DNA of 64,000 bases, taken from NCBI GenBank assembly GCA_913051545.1, contig CAJXCD010000001.1, forward strand, positions 362,863 through 426,862, in the 5' to 3' direction. Position 1 is the first letter of the stretch; each line of letters begins with the position of its first letter. Origin of the DNA: an uncultured Chloroflexota bacterium. GTDB lineage: Bacteria > Chloroflexota > Dehalococcoidia > Lucifugimonadales > CAJXCD01. This document shows, piece by piece, positions 1-8,046 of the stretch. The notes beneath the pieces were generated by a model, which saw nothing but the letters and a program-made list of their open reading frames with translations, did not search any database and was not told where the DNA came from. Made by a program: the position numbers and the translations under genes.

Positions 1-385
1 CAGGCGATTGAAGAAGTTTATATATCTCTTCCTTTGATAAGAACCTTGGTAAACGAATTTCACGTTTCATAACACCCTGTCTGGGAAGCGGATCATGGTC
101 GATGATATTTTCTTTTGTGAGCCACCGCAGAAAGATTCGAAGGGTGCTTACTTTTCGCATAATGCTTGATCTCACATATCCAAGTGAAACGAGCCAAGAC
201 AAATACCCTCTTAGTACATATCTTTCAAGAGATTTAAAATCCTCCAACTTGTTTTGTAATGCATACTCGTGTAGTGGTTTTATGTCAGTCATATAATTGC
301 GCACAGTGAGAGGTGAAAGGCTTTTGTGAACCTTTAAATAATTTTCGAACCGTTTCATTAGAGGATGCCATTCACTGAAATGCAT
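1..385 (-). CDS. Tyrosine recombinase XerC/XerD family, N-terminal part (runs off the left edge)
   Basis: This gene is absent from the ORF track because it has no stop inside the window. Reading the minus strand from the ATG at 385 gives an open frame to base 1 (about 128 residues). It begins MHFSEWHPLMKRFENYL and contains SPLTVRNYMTDIKPLHEYA and RKVSTLRIFLRWLTKE, then RLPRFLSKEEIYKLL. This is the SAM-like core-binding domain of Xer-type site-specific recombinases, followed by the start of the catalytic domain. The Arg-His-Arg-Tyr catalytic residues lie outside the window. It starts 42 nt downstream of topA on the same strand, and a topA-xer order is common in bacteria. A chromosome-dimer resolvase is likely, but an integrase of an element further left is not excluded. 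Confidence 0.8.
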   Translation of the reverse strand, partial: MHFSEWHPLMKRFENYLKVHKSLSPLTVRNYMTDIKPLHEYALQNKLEDFKSLERYVLRGYLSWLVSLGYVRSSIMRKVSTLRIFLRWLTKENIIDHDPLPRQGVMKREIRLPRFLSKEEIYKLLQSP

Positions 386-427
386 TGTATGTAAGGGTAT
401 CCGTTATTGACATTTAAATTAACAGTA

Positions 428-2569
428 CTAAGTGGTTGGTTCTTCTGGGATTGGTCCTCTGTATTTACAGGTAGCGCAACGGGCGTTTTCTTTACCGGAT
501 GCAAAGAGCATTTGCCCACATTCAGGACAAGGTTGTATCAGGGGTTTCTGATTTGACGCATAGTTGCATGAAGGATAATTTGAACATCCGTAGAATTTCT
601 TTCGCTTTCCGTTAACACTCCGCTCTACTAAATCGCTATCGCATTCTGGGCATGCTACGCCAATACGCGCCAGAAACGGTTTGGAGTTTCTGCATTCAGG
701 AAATCCACTACATGATAGGAATTTGCCGTATCTGCCAGATTTTATAACCATTGGTCGTTCACATATCTCACACGATTCGTCGGATTCTTCATCGATTTGA
801 CCTCGTGAGACACGTTCAGCTTTTTCCATAGCGAGTTCGACAGTTTTACAGAAAGGGTTATAAAAATCTCTAAGCAGAGGAATCCATTCACGCTCTCCAT
901 TCGCTACATTGTCTAGCTCATTTTCTAGTCGTGCTGTGAATCCAACATCAATTATGTCAGGGAAATGTTTAGATAGAAGATCATTGACCACGGATCCCAA
1001 TTTAGTTGGTACGAAACGTCCATTTTCTTTGACCACGTATTCCCTATCCATTACTGTAGCTATTGTAGGGGCATAAGTGCTAGGTCGCCCTATTCCCTGC
1101 TCCTCCAGTGTTTTTATCAGAGTAGCTTCAGAGTATCTGGCTGGCGGTTTGGTGAATTTTTGCTCTGGGTTTACAGACTGGCAACTTAGTTTATCCTTTT
1201 CGAACATGTCTGGTAAGATCGTGGATTTTTCTGGATTTATGTCAGAATTGTCGTCGGTATCTTCGAAGTATAATTTTCGAAAACCTTGGAATTTTAGTAT
1301 TGAACCTGACGAACGCAGATCATATTTTGTATTTGAACCTACATGTTTTGCATATATATCTATGCTTGTCGAATCTAAGATGGCGTCTACCATTTGACTG
1401 GCTAGCGTTCGTTTCCAGATCATTTCATATAAACGGAATTGATCTCGATTGAGAAATGTCTTCATAGAGTCAGGATCTCTGCTAATAGAAGTTGGTCTAA
1501 CGGCCTCATGTGCTTCTTGTGCACCTTTTGCTTTTCTCTTATAAATACGAGGTGATTTTGGTAGGTATTCATTGCCAAATCTTTCTTTAATATACCTAGC
1601 TGCTTCTTCTAGAGCTGTATTGGCAAGGTTGGTTGAGTCTGTTCTCATATATGATATGAGTCCTACAGGGTCATCTCGCGTAATGTCTATCCCTTCGTAG
1701 AGTTGTTGGGCTAAAACCATTGTTCTCCTGGATGAAAATCTGAGCTTACGCCACGCTTCCTGTTGCAATGTACTGGTTGTGAATGGCGCAGCGGGACGGA
1801 TGCGTTTTTCTTTCTTTGTGACTTTACCTACGGAAAATTCTGATTCATTCAGTTCATTGGTAATATGGTTAGCTGTTTCCTGATTCGGTATCACAAGTGT
1901 ACCGCTTGTCCCACTAGCATTGCGGAGGGTGGCGTTGAAGGTGCTCTGGCTTCCATTTGTCGATCCATTCTTACCCAAAACAGTTTCTATTTTCCAATAT
2001 TCCACTGGTATGAAAATGCTAATTTCATTTTCTCTGTCTGCCACTAATTTTAGTGCGACTGATTGGACTCGACCTGCCGACAAACCTCTCTTGATTTTTT
2101 TCCATAGCACTGGACTTAAGTCATATCCGACGAGTCGGTCTAAAACTCTACGTGCTTGCTGTGCATCTATCAGGTTTTTGTCTAGAGCTCTTGGGTTATC
2201 GAATGCATGCTGAACGGCTTCTTGAGTTATTTCATGGAATACTACTCGTTGAACCTTCGATTCATCTATTTTTGCAGCTTTTATCAAGTGCCATGATATA
2301 GCTTCACCTTCTCTATCGGGATCGGTAGCTAGATAAATTTTGTTTGCATTTCTGGCTTCTTTCGTTAGCTCAGATACAAGCTTACGCTTGTCGGGTGGTA
2401 CAGTGTACTTTGGGCTGAAATAGTTGTTTTCTATAATGATCCCCATTTCACGTTTGGGTAGATCTCTGACATGACCCATTGAAGCCTTAGTGGAGTACTT
2501 ATTGCCTAGGAATCGGCCTATAGTACGTGCTTTCGCAGGTGATTCTACTATTACTAGTTCTTTTGCCAT
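428..2569 (-). CDS. topA: DNA topoisomerase I (type IA)
   Basis: It relaxes negatively supercoiled DNA through a covalent tyrosine intermediate. The N-terminal TOPRIM domain shows LVIVESPAKARTI and DPDREGEAISWHL. The GLISYMRTDSTN segment carries the active-site tyrosine near residue 300. The C-terminus has three Cys4 zinc ribbons (CEIC..., CPEC..., CPEC...), as expected for bacterial TopA. The ORF track starts at a TTG six codons upstream (2587). I prefer the ATG at 2569 because it gives the canonical MAKELVIVESPAK start; neither has a clear ribosome-binding site. Length (713 aa) is normal. A cluster of AGTAT repeats lies upstream, and the gene is followed by the xer gene, suggesting one transcript. 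Confidence 0.97.
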   Translation of the reverse strand: MAKELVIVESPAKARTIGRFLGNKYSTKASMGHVRDLPKREMGIIIENNYFSPKYTVPPDKRKLVSELTKEARNANKIYLATDPDREGEAISWHLIKAAKIDESKVQRVVFHEITQEAVQHAFDNPRALDKNLIDAQQARRVLDRLVGYDLSPVLWKKIKRGLSAGRVQSVALKLVADRENEISIFIPVEYWKIETVLGKNGSTNGSQSTFNATLRNASGTSGTLVIPNQETANHITNELNESEFSVGKVTKKEKRIRPAAPFTTSTLQQEAWRKLRFSSRRTMVLAQQLYEGIDITRDDPVGLISYMRTDSTNLANTALEEAARYIKERFGNEYLPKSPRIYKRKAKGAQEAHEAVRPTSISRDPDSMKTFLNRDQFRLYEMIWKRTLASQMVDAILDSTSIDIYAKHVGSNTKYDLRSSGSILKFQGFRKLYFEDTDDNSDINPEKSTILPDMFEKDKLSCQSVNPEQKFTKPPARYSEATLIKTLEEQGIGRPSTYAPTIATVMDREYVVKENGRFVPTKLGSVVNDLLSKHFPDIIDVGFTARLENELDNVANGEREWIPLLRDFYNPFCKTVELAMEKAERVSRGQIDEESDESCEICERPMVIKSGRYGKFLSCSGFPECRNSKPFLARIGVACPECDSDLVERSVNGKRKKFYGCSNYPSCNYASNQKPLIQPCPECGQMLFASGKENARCATCKYRGPIPEEPTT

Positions 2570-2641
2570 ATATATTTCATTCTGCAATCATATTTTCTAA
2601 GCTTCTGGCGATTTACACCAAAAGTTTAACTTCAATAAAAC

Positions 2642-2670
2642 AGTATTAATACTAAAGTATGCAGTATTGA
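2642..2670. promoter_or_regulatory. AGTAT palindrome cluster upstream of topA
   Basis: AGTATTAATACT is a perfect 12-bp palindrome. It is followed by two more AGTAT copies, so that AGTAT-type half sites recur every 5-9 bases. It lies about 75 bp upstream of the topA start, where an operator would be placed. No known regulator can be named from the sequence. Confidence 0.3.
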
Positions 2671-2862
2671 GATTCTAGATTTGAAATTTAATTCCATCTT
2701 AAGTTTAGCACAGGAAGTAATATGCAAAATACGTAATTTGCACTACAAAATGAAATTTACCCAGTCAATTTTTTGGAGTGAATAAGTTGGAAACGTTGAG
2801 AGTTGCAACAGTGAATTGTTAATAATTACACACACGTACTTGCAAGAAGATGTGTTTTGACG

Positions 2863-2954
2863 TGGCGGAGAGGATGGGATTCGAACCCATGGTCCCGCGT
2901 AAACGGGACACGCGATTTCCAGTCGCGCCCGATCGGCCTCTCTGGCACCTCTCC
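2863..2954 (-). tRNA. tRNA-Ser (anticodon GGA)
   Basis: On the minus strand the acceptor GGAGAGG pairs with CCTCTCC, followed by G and an encoded CCA. The anticodon arm is CGACTGGAAATCG, whose loop CTGGAAA gives anticodon GGA (Ser, UCC/UCU). It has a long variable arm (GTCCCGTTTACGCGGGAC) typical of class II tRNAs, and a T arm TGGGTTCGAATCCCA. The ORF 2743..3036 drawn across it is spurious. Confidence 0.97.
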
Positions 2955-3041
2955 GAAGATACAATGGGTTTATAGTATAGCGTAGATGTGATCCATTTGA
3001 ACCGTTATTATAAGAAACTATTCCCCAGTATTTCATGATAC

Positions 3042-3132
3042 GGACAGGGCGGGATTCGAACCCGCGATATCCGGAAATGTATACTGGTTTTCGAGTTCAG
3101 TCCCCTAGTATCATTCCAGTTCGATACCGTCC
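3042..3132 (-). pseudogene. Degenerate tRNA-Ser-like sequence (CGA-type anticodon loop)
   Basis: The 3' half is a good tRNA: T arm GCGGGTTCGAATCCCGC, acceptor strand CCTGTCC, and a CTCGAAA anticodon loop with the ACCAG strand of a Ser(CGA) tRNA. The 5' half is damaged. The 5' anticodon strand is CTGAA instead of CTGGT, giving two mismatches, and the 5' acceptor GGACGGT pairs imperfectly. The D arm does not match the three intact Ser tRNAs nearby. No CCA is encoded (TATC follows the discriminator), while all three intact tRNAs encode CCA. I read it as a tRNA-Ser pseudogene or an integration remnant, although a divergent working tRNA is possible. Confidence 0.6.
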
Positions 3133-3255
3133 ACTCTCGTACCGCTCCACGTCTATAGTACCACGCAAATGATAGATTGTTTAGATTTTAGTACGTCAGT
3201 GCACTTGTGCGGATTGCATAGGATAAGTTTCATAATGGGGGGGTACAAGTAGTTG

Positions 3256-3282
3256 TAGCTAGGTTAGCTAGGTTAGCTAGGG
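3256..3282. repeat. Three tandem 9-bp repeats (TAGCTAGGT)
   Basis: TAGCTAGGT occurs twice exactly and a third time with one final-base change (TAGCTAGGG). It lies in the gene-poor stretch after the degenerate tRNA. A G-rich, GT-rich low-complexity run follows. No function can be assigned. Confidence 0.8.
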
Positions 3283-3385
3283 ATTGAATGGGTAAAAGTG
3301 TGGGAAAGTGTGTGAGGGGGGTATGTCTTGAGTATGTATATATATAGGTAAAGGTACGTATTACAGACCTTTGAGACAAAAAAGG

Positions 3386-3469
3386 CTACCGTCTAAATAT
3401 AATCCAGAGGATAATCATTACACCTATAACTGCTCCCCCTATGATATATGCTAATCTTATTTCTTCCAT
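3386..3469 (-). CDS. Very small single-pass membrane protein (27 aa)
   Basis: This ORF is too short for the ORF track. The minus strand encodes MEEIRLAYIIGGAVIGVMIILWIIFRR. A short acidic head is followed by about 18 hydrophobic residues and then an Arg-Arg stop-transfer end, the shape of a single transmembrane helix. It lies alone in the accessory patch, antisense to and upstream of the PhyH relic. I see no strong Shine-Dalgarno site (CTAAGTT before the ATG). Its coding status is inferred only from the clean helix and charge pattern, and no family is recognised. Confidence 0.4.
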   Translation of the reverse strand: MEEIRLAYIIGGAVIGVMIILWIIFRR

Positions 3470-3479
3470 AACTTAGAAG

Positions 3480-3889
3480 GAATTATACACAGGGTGTCTT
3501 CGTGTCATACCTGGATCTCATAGATCGCCATTATTGAGTCTCTGGGGAATATGAAGCAACAGTATGACGATCCCGATACGATGCCACTTAGTCTTCTGGC
3601 ACCGGAAGTGCCATGCGTATACTTAGAGTCTGAGCCAGGCGATCTCATCGTATTTCTAGAGGAGGTCTACCACTCGGCTTTCGGAGGACGTGCAGGACGT
3701 CCTCGAATAGCACTGAACTTTGAAGCATCTCCCTTTACAGATGCACGTATCGAGATCATGAAGGCGGAGTACACCAAGACTGTATACATGTACTGTCCTG
3801 CCAGATCGCTACTGGCGAGTGATAGTCGTCGGCTCCGAGATATGGTGGTACCGTTGCACGACCTTGGATTCGATATTTTCAACGTGTAG
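3480..3889 (+). pseudogene. Phytanoyl-CoA dioxygenase (PhyH) family relic, 5'-truncated and frameshifted
   Basis: The ORF track shows only the second frame (3551..3889). The frame just upstream reads ELYTGCLRVIPGSHRSPLL and then hits TGA at 3552. GCLRVIPGSH is the hallmark PhyH segment before the distal iron-binding histidine region. The second frame continues the same protein with EPGDLIVFLEEVYHSAFGG, including the distal His. The two frames overlap between 3524 and 3551, so a single-base indel split the gene. The N-terminal half with the HxD iron ligands is missing, with a stop just upstream. It is therefore a dead copy of a 2-oxoglutarate/Fe(II)-type oxygenase. An intact but distinct family member lies at 8775. 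Confidence 0.75.
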
Positions 3890-3919
3890 TGCAGAACGGC
3901 GTTACATGAACATATTTTG

Positions 3920-4024
3920 TTAATCATTTTGTTCGCCCTTACGCAAAGCCAAAAGCGCAGGGACGGTTATCAACACCAGTAATGTCACAAATAGCAACCA
4001 AAAAGAATGCTCATCTACAGACAC
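3920..4024 (-). CDS. Possible small membrane ORF (34 aa, GTG start)
   Basis: The minus strand, read from a GTG at 4024, gives VSVDEHSFWLLFVTLLVLIT followed by VPALLALRKGEQND and a stop. That is one hydrophobic helix ending in a charged tail. It lies 59 nt downstream of the FAD oxidoreductase on the same strand. The open frame extends further upstream (WFIS, RLCPVP) without an ATG, so the start is uncertain and there is no convincing ribosome-binding site. It could be a real accessory peptide or a decayed fragment. Confidence 0.25.
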   Translation of the reverse strand: MSVDEHSFWLLFVTLLVLITVPALLALRKGEQND

Positions 4025-4083
4025 TGAAATGAACCAAGGTACCGGACAAAGTCTGAATAAAATGTCTTCAATACATTCTCAAC

Positions 4084-5259
4084 CTAGCCTCGATTTCCAC
4101 CGTAGGTGGACTGAAGCGTGGTATTGTCATCAAATCGTCCAGCTCGCAACGAGGTAATATCTACAGTTAAAGCTTCACCGTAGACTACTAATTCAGCTAA
4201 GCATTGTCCAATCGCTGGTGATAATTTGAACGAATGCCCACTGCCACCAACTGCTAGGTAAAAGTCTTTAATATCCTGAACTTTGTCTATAATCATGTTC
4301 CAATCAGGGGTGATTGTATAAAGACCAGCCCAACTGGAAATAATTTCAGATTCGGAAAAATCCGGGATCCGACGGCTAATGCGATTACTGACATCCTCTA
4401 GAAATGTGTTATCAGCATGAGTATTATAGCTGTCAGGATTAACCAATTCATTCTTCTTAGGATGTCCCACTCCTACCAAAATGGTACTTGGATCACGGGT
4501 TGGCCGGAAGTAAGTTTGGTCTACCATGTTTGAAACGGAGCGTTGTAAAGATGGACGATTTGGTGAGATACGAAGCATCATCTCCTGCTCACGCGATACT
4601 TCCAAGGGTAGATCCAAACCGACCCATTTAGCAATTTCCTGAGCCCAAGGCCCCGCTGCATTAATTACCCTGGAAGTGCTAATTTGACCATCGTTAGTCT
4701 TAACTCCTGTGATTTTGTTCCTCGACATTATAATCCCGGTTGCAGGCGTATTGACACGGATTTCTGCTCCCAGATGTCTTGCCATATTGGCGAAACCTAA
4801 CACTGTGGAGTGTGGATCTGCATATCCCGAATCAGGTTCATAGGCAACTTTGGATATGTCATCGAGCACTAACCCCGAGATATGCTCTAGGACAACTTCC
4901 TGAGGAGAAATTTCCCAAGTTCGCACTCCTAGTTTTTGCAATCTACGCATATTGATTACAAACGAACTTTGAGCTGATGGAGGCACAAGAAAAATCCAAC
5001 CAATTGAATTGAATACTTCAGTACCAAATTCTTCTGGAAAGCTTCGCAATATCTCTATGCTTTTCATCACTAGTCGAACACTAACTTCATTGGAGTAGTG
5101 TTGTCTTACAATAGCAGCGGAATCACCCGTAGAACCTGAAGCCAAACTTGCCTTCTCAAGCAACACAACGTTATTCATTCCAAGTTTGGCCAAATAGTAG
5201 AGTGTGCTAACTCCGATACAACCCCCACCTATAATCACGGCATCAGCAGTACTACGCAT
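4084..5259 (-). CDS. FAD-dependent amine oxidoreductase (DAO / sarcosine oxidase beta-like)
   Basis: It is predicted to oxidise a secondary amine or amino acid such as sarcosine, a dimethylglycine-type compound or a D-amino acid, using FAD. The N-terminus has the dinucleotide-binding motif AVIIGGGCIGVSTLYYLA followed by the acidic strand end VVLLEK. SGSTGDSAAIVRQHYSNE matches the flavin-contact region of the sarcosine oxidase beta / glycine oxidase group. Near the C-terminus, YLAVGGSGHSFKLSPAIG is the conserved FAD-clamping segment of the DAO fold. Length (391 aa) is normal. It is a lone gene in the patch between Ser tRNAs, with no sarcosine oxidase alpha, gamma or delta partner visible, so the substrate stays open. 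Confidence 0.85.
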   Translation of the reverse strand: MRSTADAVIIGGGCIGVSTLYYLAKLGMNNVVLLEKASLASGSTGDSAAIVRQHYSNEVSVRLVMKSIEILRSFPEEFGTEVFNSIGWIFLVPPSAQSSFVINMRRLQKLGVRTWEISPQEVVLEHISGLVLDDISKVAYEPDSGYADPHSTVLGFANMARHLGAEIRVNTPATGIIMSRNKITGVKTNDGQISTSRVINAAGPWAQEIAKWVGLDLPLEVSREQEMMLRISPNRPSLQRSVSNMVDQTYFRPTRDPSTILVGVGHPKKNELVNPDSYNTHADNTFLEDVSNRISRRIPDFSESEIISSWAGLYTITPDWNMIIDKVQDIKDFYLAVGGSGHSFKLSPAIGQCLAELVVYGEALTVDITSLRAGRFDDNTTLQSTYGGNRG

Positions 5260-5766
5260 AGGTATCGATATCCTTATACATGAATGATAGATGCTTCATT
5301 TTGAGCTAGTGTACCCGAGGCGGTCAAGGGAAAGCTCAAAATCAAAAGTTGCAGAACTGTAGCACAGGACGGTAAAGCTAAGTAGGTATGGGAACTACCG
5401 AAGAAATTAAAACTTGATGAATGATCCAAAGGTGATCAAAGAAATCTCCTATCCCTTATCACATACCTTGATTATGTTGATCATGTTAAATGCAACTTTA
5501 AGTAATTATTAAGGATAGCAAGGTACTCAAGGTGATCATGAATATATATAAGGAATTACATCCTGATTACATGTAATTACAGAGGATATCGTGGCTCAGG
5601 CTACAGCGGAGAAAACAAGTGCGACCACATATCAGGCTCATGCGTATAATGAATAGGGAACAAGAACCCACCACGAATAACGAAATGGGGGTACAAGCAC
5701 TAAAGCAGGGGGTAATTCTTAACTAAATATAGGTACTTAGGAATGTCTGTTTACGCCTGTAATACG
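5260..5766. other. Gene-poor intergenic stretch (about 500 bp)
   Basis: No standard gene is visible. It would contain the promoter of the minus-strand FAD oxidoreductase. A 21-codon frame at 5591..5656 (GTG, reading VAQATAEKTSATTYQAHAYNE) has AGAGGA four bases upstream. It could be a tiny gene or the tail of a lost one. A motif AATGGGGGTACAAG at 5684 closely matches AATGGGGGGGTACAAG at 3234. A palindrome TTACATGTAA lies near 5570. Confidence 0.4.
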
Positions 5767-5857
5767 TGGCGGAGAGGGTGGGATTTGAACCCACGATACC
5801 CCATAAGAGTATACTGGTTTTCGAGACCAGCGCCTTAAGCCGCTCGGCCACCTCTCC
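5767..5857 (-). tRNA. tRNA-Ser (anticodon CGA)
   Basis: The minus strand reads GGAGAGG TGGCCGAGCGGC for the acceptor and D arm. The anticodon arm CTGGTCTCGAAAACCAG gives anticodon CGA. A long variable arm follows, then T arm GTGGGTTCAAATCCCAC, CCTCTCC, G and an encoded CCA. All stems pair well. A 17-base block around the anticodon loop (GTATACTGGTTTTCGAG on plus) is identical to the degenerate copy at 3079..3095. The ORF 5766..5996 across it is spurious. Confidence 0.97.
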
Positions 5858-5992
5858 TTGGGAAGCCGATTATAACATAGGGTTTGTTATTTGGATTCTG
5901 GATGGGTTGGTACTAAATTTGACCCATAATCAACACCACCATATACTGCGTGTTGAAGATTTCAACACTAGTTATATCTGGTGGAGTATTGG

Positions 5993-7096
5993 ATGAAAAT
6001 AATTGATGTTTCGACTACTCAAGTTTTTTACCCTGATGTTCAACCGGTAAAGCATGGCACCTCAAAATTTTCAAGGAAACATTCAGATCAGTTATTTGTA
6101 CATTTAAAAACTGACGAGGGAATTGAGGGCCTTGGAATTGGAGAGGCTCCACCCGGTGCGCGCGCTGTCGTCGAAAATGGACTAAGGGATATACTGATTG
6201 GTAGTGACCCATTCGATATAGAACGACTATGGAGTGAGATGTTTTGGCGGATAAATACGTATGGTCGGACTGGAATTGCACTCAGGGCGCTATCTGCTGT
6301 AGATATAGGCCTGTGGGATCTAAAAGCCAAGGCTCTTAGTCAACCGCTATACAAACTTCTTGGGGGATATACTGAAAGTATTCTTGTATACGGAAGTAGC
6401 GGATGGACAAGTTTCACCGAGGAGGAATTATTGTCAAGTTTGACAAAATTTGTTGAGCTTGGATTCGTTGGGGTAAAAATGAAGGTCGGTAAAGATTTTG
6501 GAAATTCAGAAAGAGAAGATATTGATCGTGTAGCGGCAGTAAGAAATTCCATTGGAAATGATGTCGCCTTATATGTGGATGCTAATGGGGCCTACCGAGC
6601 AAAACAAGCTATATATCTTGCCAAGGAATATGAAAATTATCAGATTGGTTGGTTTGAGGAACCTGTAATTGCTGATGATATATATGGATTAGCGCAAGTT
6701 AAGAATTCAATCCCCATTCCAGTTGCAACTGGGGAAAATGAGTTTACGCGCCACGGATTCAAAGAACTTATGTCAAGAGACGCAGTAGATATCGTTCAGC
6801 CTGATGTAGGAAGAGTTGGAGGAGTTACTGAATGGATGAAGATAGCTCAACTAGCAGATTCATTTAACTTGCAAGTGGCCTCACATTGTTTGCAATTCGT
6901 ACATATCCACCTTGCATGCTCTACGCCGAATTTCAAAATACTTGAGAGTTTGGATATGGATAATACGACCGGAGATATTTGGTATACGGAAGTTCCGCAG
7001 GTACAAATGGGTAAATTGTCCCCTTTCCCAGACAGACCAGGATTAGGGTTAGAATTAGATCCTTACGCTATGGAGAAGTGGTCAGTTCAGAGTTGA
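5993..7096 (+). CDS. Mandelate racemase / muconate lactonizing enzyme family protein (enolase superfamily)
   Basis: It belongs to the TIM-barrel enolase superfamily, whose members abstract a proton alpha to a carboxylate (acid-sugar dehydratases, racemases, cycloisomerases). The capping domain is followed by a barrel with VKMKVG (K162, K164), YVDANGAY (D196), WFEEP (E222) and TGENE (E248), so the KxK base and three Mg ligands are in place. A late His (SHCLQF, H298) and QPDVGRVGG (D271) suggest the mandelate-racemase-like catalytic His-Asp pair. I use the ATG at 5993 rather than the track's GTG at 5981, because GGTGGAG then lies six bases before the start. The substrate is unknown. A sulfurtransferase follows 32 nt later. 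Confidence 0.88.
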   Translation: MKIIDVSTTQVFYPDVQPVKHGTSKFSRKHSDQLFVHLKTDEGIEGLGIGEAPPGARAVVENGLRDILIGSDPFDIERLWSEMFWRINTYGRTGIALRALSAVDIGLWDLKAKALSQPLYKLLGGYTESILVYGSSGWTSFTEEELLSSLTKFVELGFVGVKMKVGKDFGNSEREDIDRVAAVRNSIGNDVALYVDANGAYRAKQAIYLAKEYENYQIGWFEEPVIADDIYGLAQVKNSIPIPVATGENEFTRHGFKELMSRDAVDIVQPDVGRVGGVTEWMKIAQLADSFNLQVASHCLQFVHIHLACSTPNFKILESLDMDNTTGDIWYTEVPQVQMGKLSPFPDRPGLGLELDPYAMEKWSVQS

Positions 7097-7128
7097 TTTA
7101 TTAGAGGACTATTTAGGAGGAATGAATT

Positions 7129-7965
7129 GTGGTTTCTATGTCTGTAGTTTCTACTGAGTGGGTTTCGAAGCATTTAGCAGATCCTTCTGTAACAATTGTT
7201 GAAGTTAATACTGACTCAGATAAGGGATATAACACAGGACATATACCAGGGGCTCTACTTTGGAATCTTCATGTGGATCTTGAAGATGAAGTTAGACGTG
7301 ATATTCCTGGGATTTCAAAAATGGAGAAACTTTTTAGTAGTTCTGGGATTACTAATAACACTACAATTGTGTTGTATGGTGATGGGAATAATAGGTCTGC
7401 GACATGGGCTTTTTGGGTACTGAAAATATACCGACACGAGAATGTGCGAATAATGGATGGGGGTCGTAAAAAATGGTTGATAGAGGGACGCCAAATATCG
7501 CATCTTACCCCGTCTATAGAATTTAACAGATACAAAATTATTGCGCCAGATTTTTCCATCAGAGCGACCAAAGACCATATACTCCGTAGGCTTGGTGACT
7601 CAAAACTACAAATATTGGATACCAGAACACATGAAGAATTTACTGGAGTGTATTCTTCATCTTCAGATAAAGAACAGACTGCTATTTACCGAGCAGGTAG
7701 AATTCCTGGGGCGGTTCATGTCCCATGGGATGATGGTACGACCGAGAATGGTTTATTTAGGCCTGTAGATCAATTAAGAGACTTGTATAGTGAATCTGGT
7801 ATATCTTCTTCGGAAGAGGTAGTTACTTATTGTAGATTAGGCGTTAGGGCTTCATATACTTGGTTCGTTTTGAAATATTTATTGAAATTTCCTTACGTTA
7901 AGAACTATGACGGTTCGTGGACTGAATGGGGAAATGCAACAAATGTGCCTATAGAGAGAGGATAA
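7129..7965 (+). CDS. Thiosulfate sulfurtransferase-like protein, two rhodanese domains
   Basis: It moves a sulfane sulfur from a donor such as thiosulfate or 3-mercaptopyruvate to a thiophilic acceptor. There are two tandem rhodanese folds. The first (NTGHIPGALLWNLHVDLED, VLYGDGNNRSA) lacks the active cysteine, as is normal for the structural half. The second (AGRIPGAVHVPWDD) carries TYCRLGVRAS with Cys235 in a CRxGxR loop, close to the thiosulfate-type CRxGxT loop. It starts at GTG, with TAGGAGG ending eight bases upstream. Length (278 aa) is standard. It probably shares a transcript with the enolase-superfamily gene, but no shared pathway is evident. Confidence 0.9.
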   Translation: MVSMSVVSTEWVSKHLADPSVTIVEVNTDSDKGYNTGHIPGALLWNLHVDLEDEVRRDIPGISKMEKLFSSSGITNNTTIVLYGDGNNRSATWAFWVLKIYRHENVRIMDGGRKKWLIEGRQISHLTPSIEFNRYKIIAPDFSIRATKDHILRRLGDSKLQILDTRTHEEFTGVYSSSSDKEQTAIYRAGRIPGAVHVPWDDGTTENGLFRPVDQLRDLYSESGISSSEEVVTYCRLGVRASYTWFVLKYLLKFPYVKNYDGSWTEWGNATNVPIERG

Positions 7966-8046
7966 TGTATCACTAGTCATAATTCGATTTAATATGTGAA
8001 AATTTGAGTTTTTACGTGTGAATTCGTTTGTGATTATAAAAATTTA

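Noticed and set aside
1-385. Phage integrase defining a prophage at the left edge
   Set aside because: The neighbour is topA and no phage gene is visible. A topA-xer arrangement is ordinary, so a cellular Xer recombinase is more likely.
2743-3036. 97-aa ORF on the minus strand
   Set aside because: It runs through tRNA-Ser(GGA) and has no protein-like features.
5766-5996. 76-aa ORF on the plus strand
   Set aside because: It is antisense to tRNA-Ser(CGA) and ends inside the enolase-superfamily gene start; no domain.
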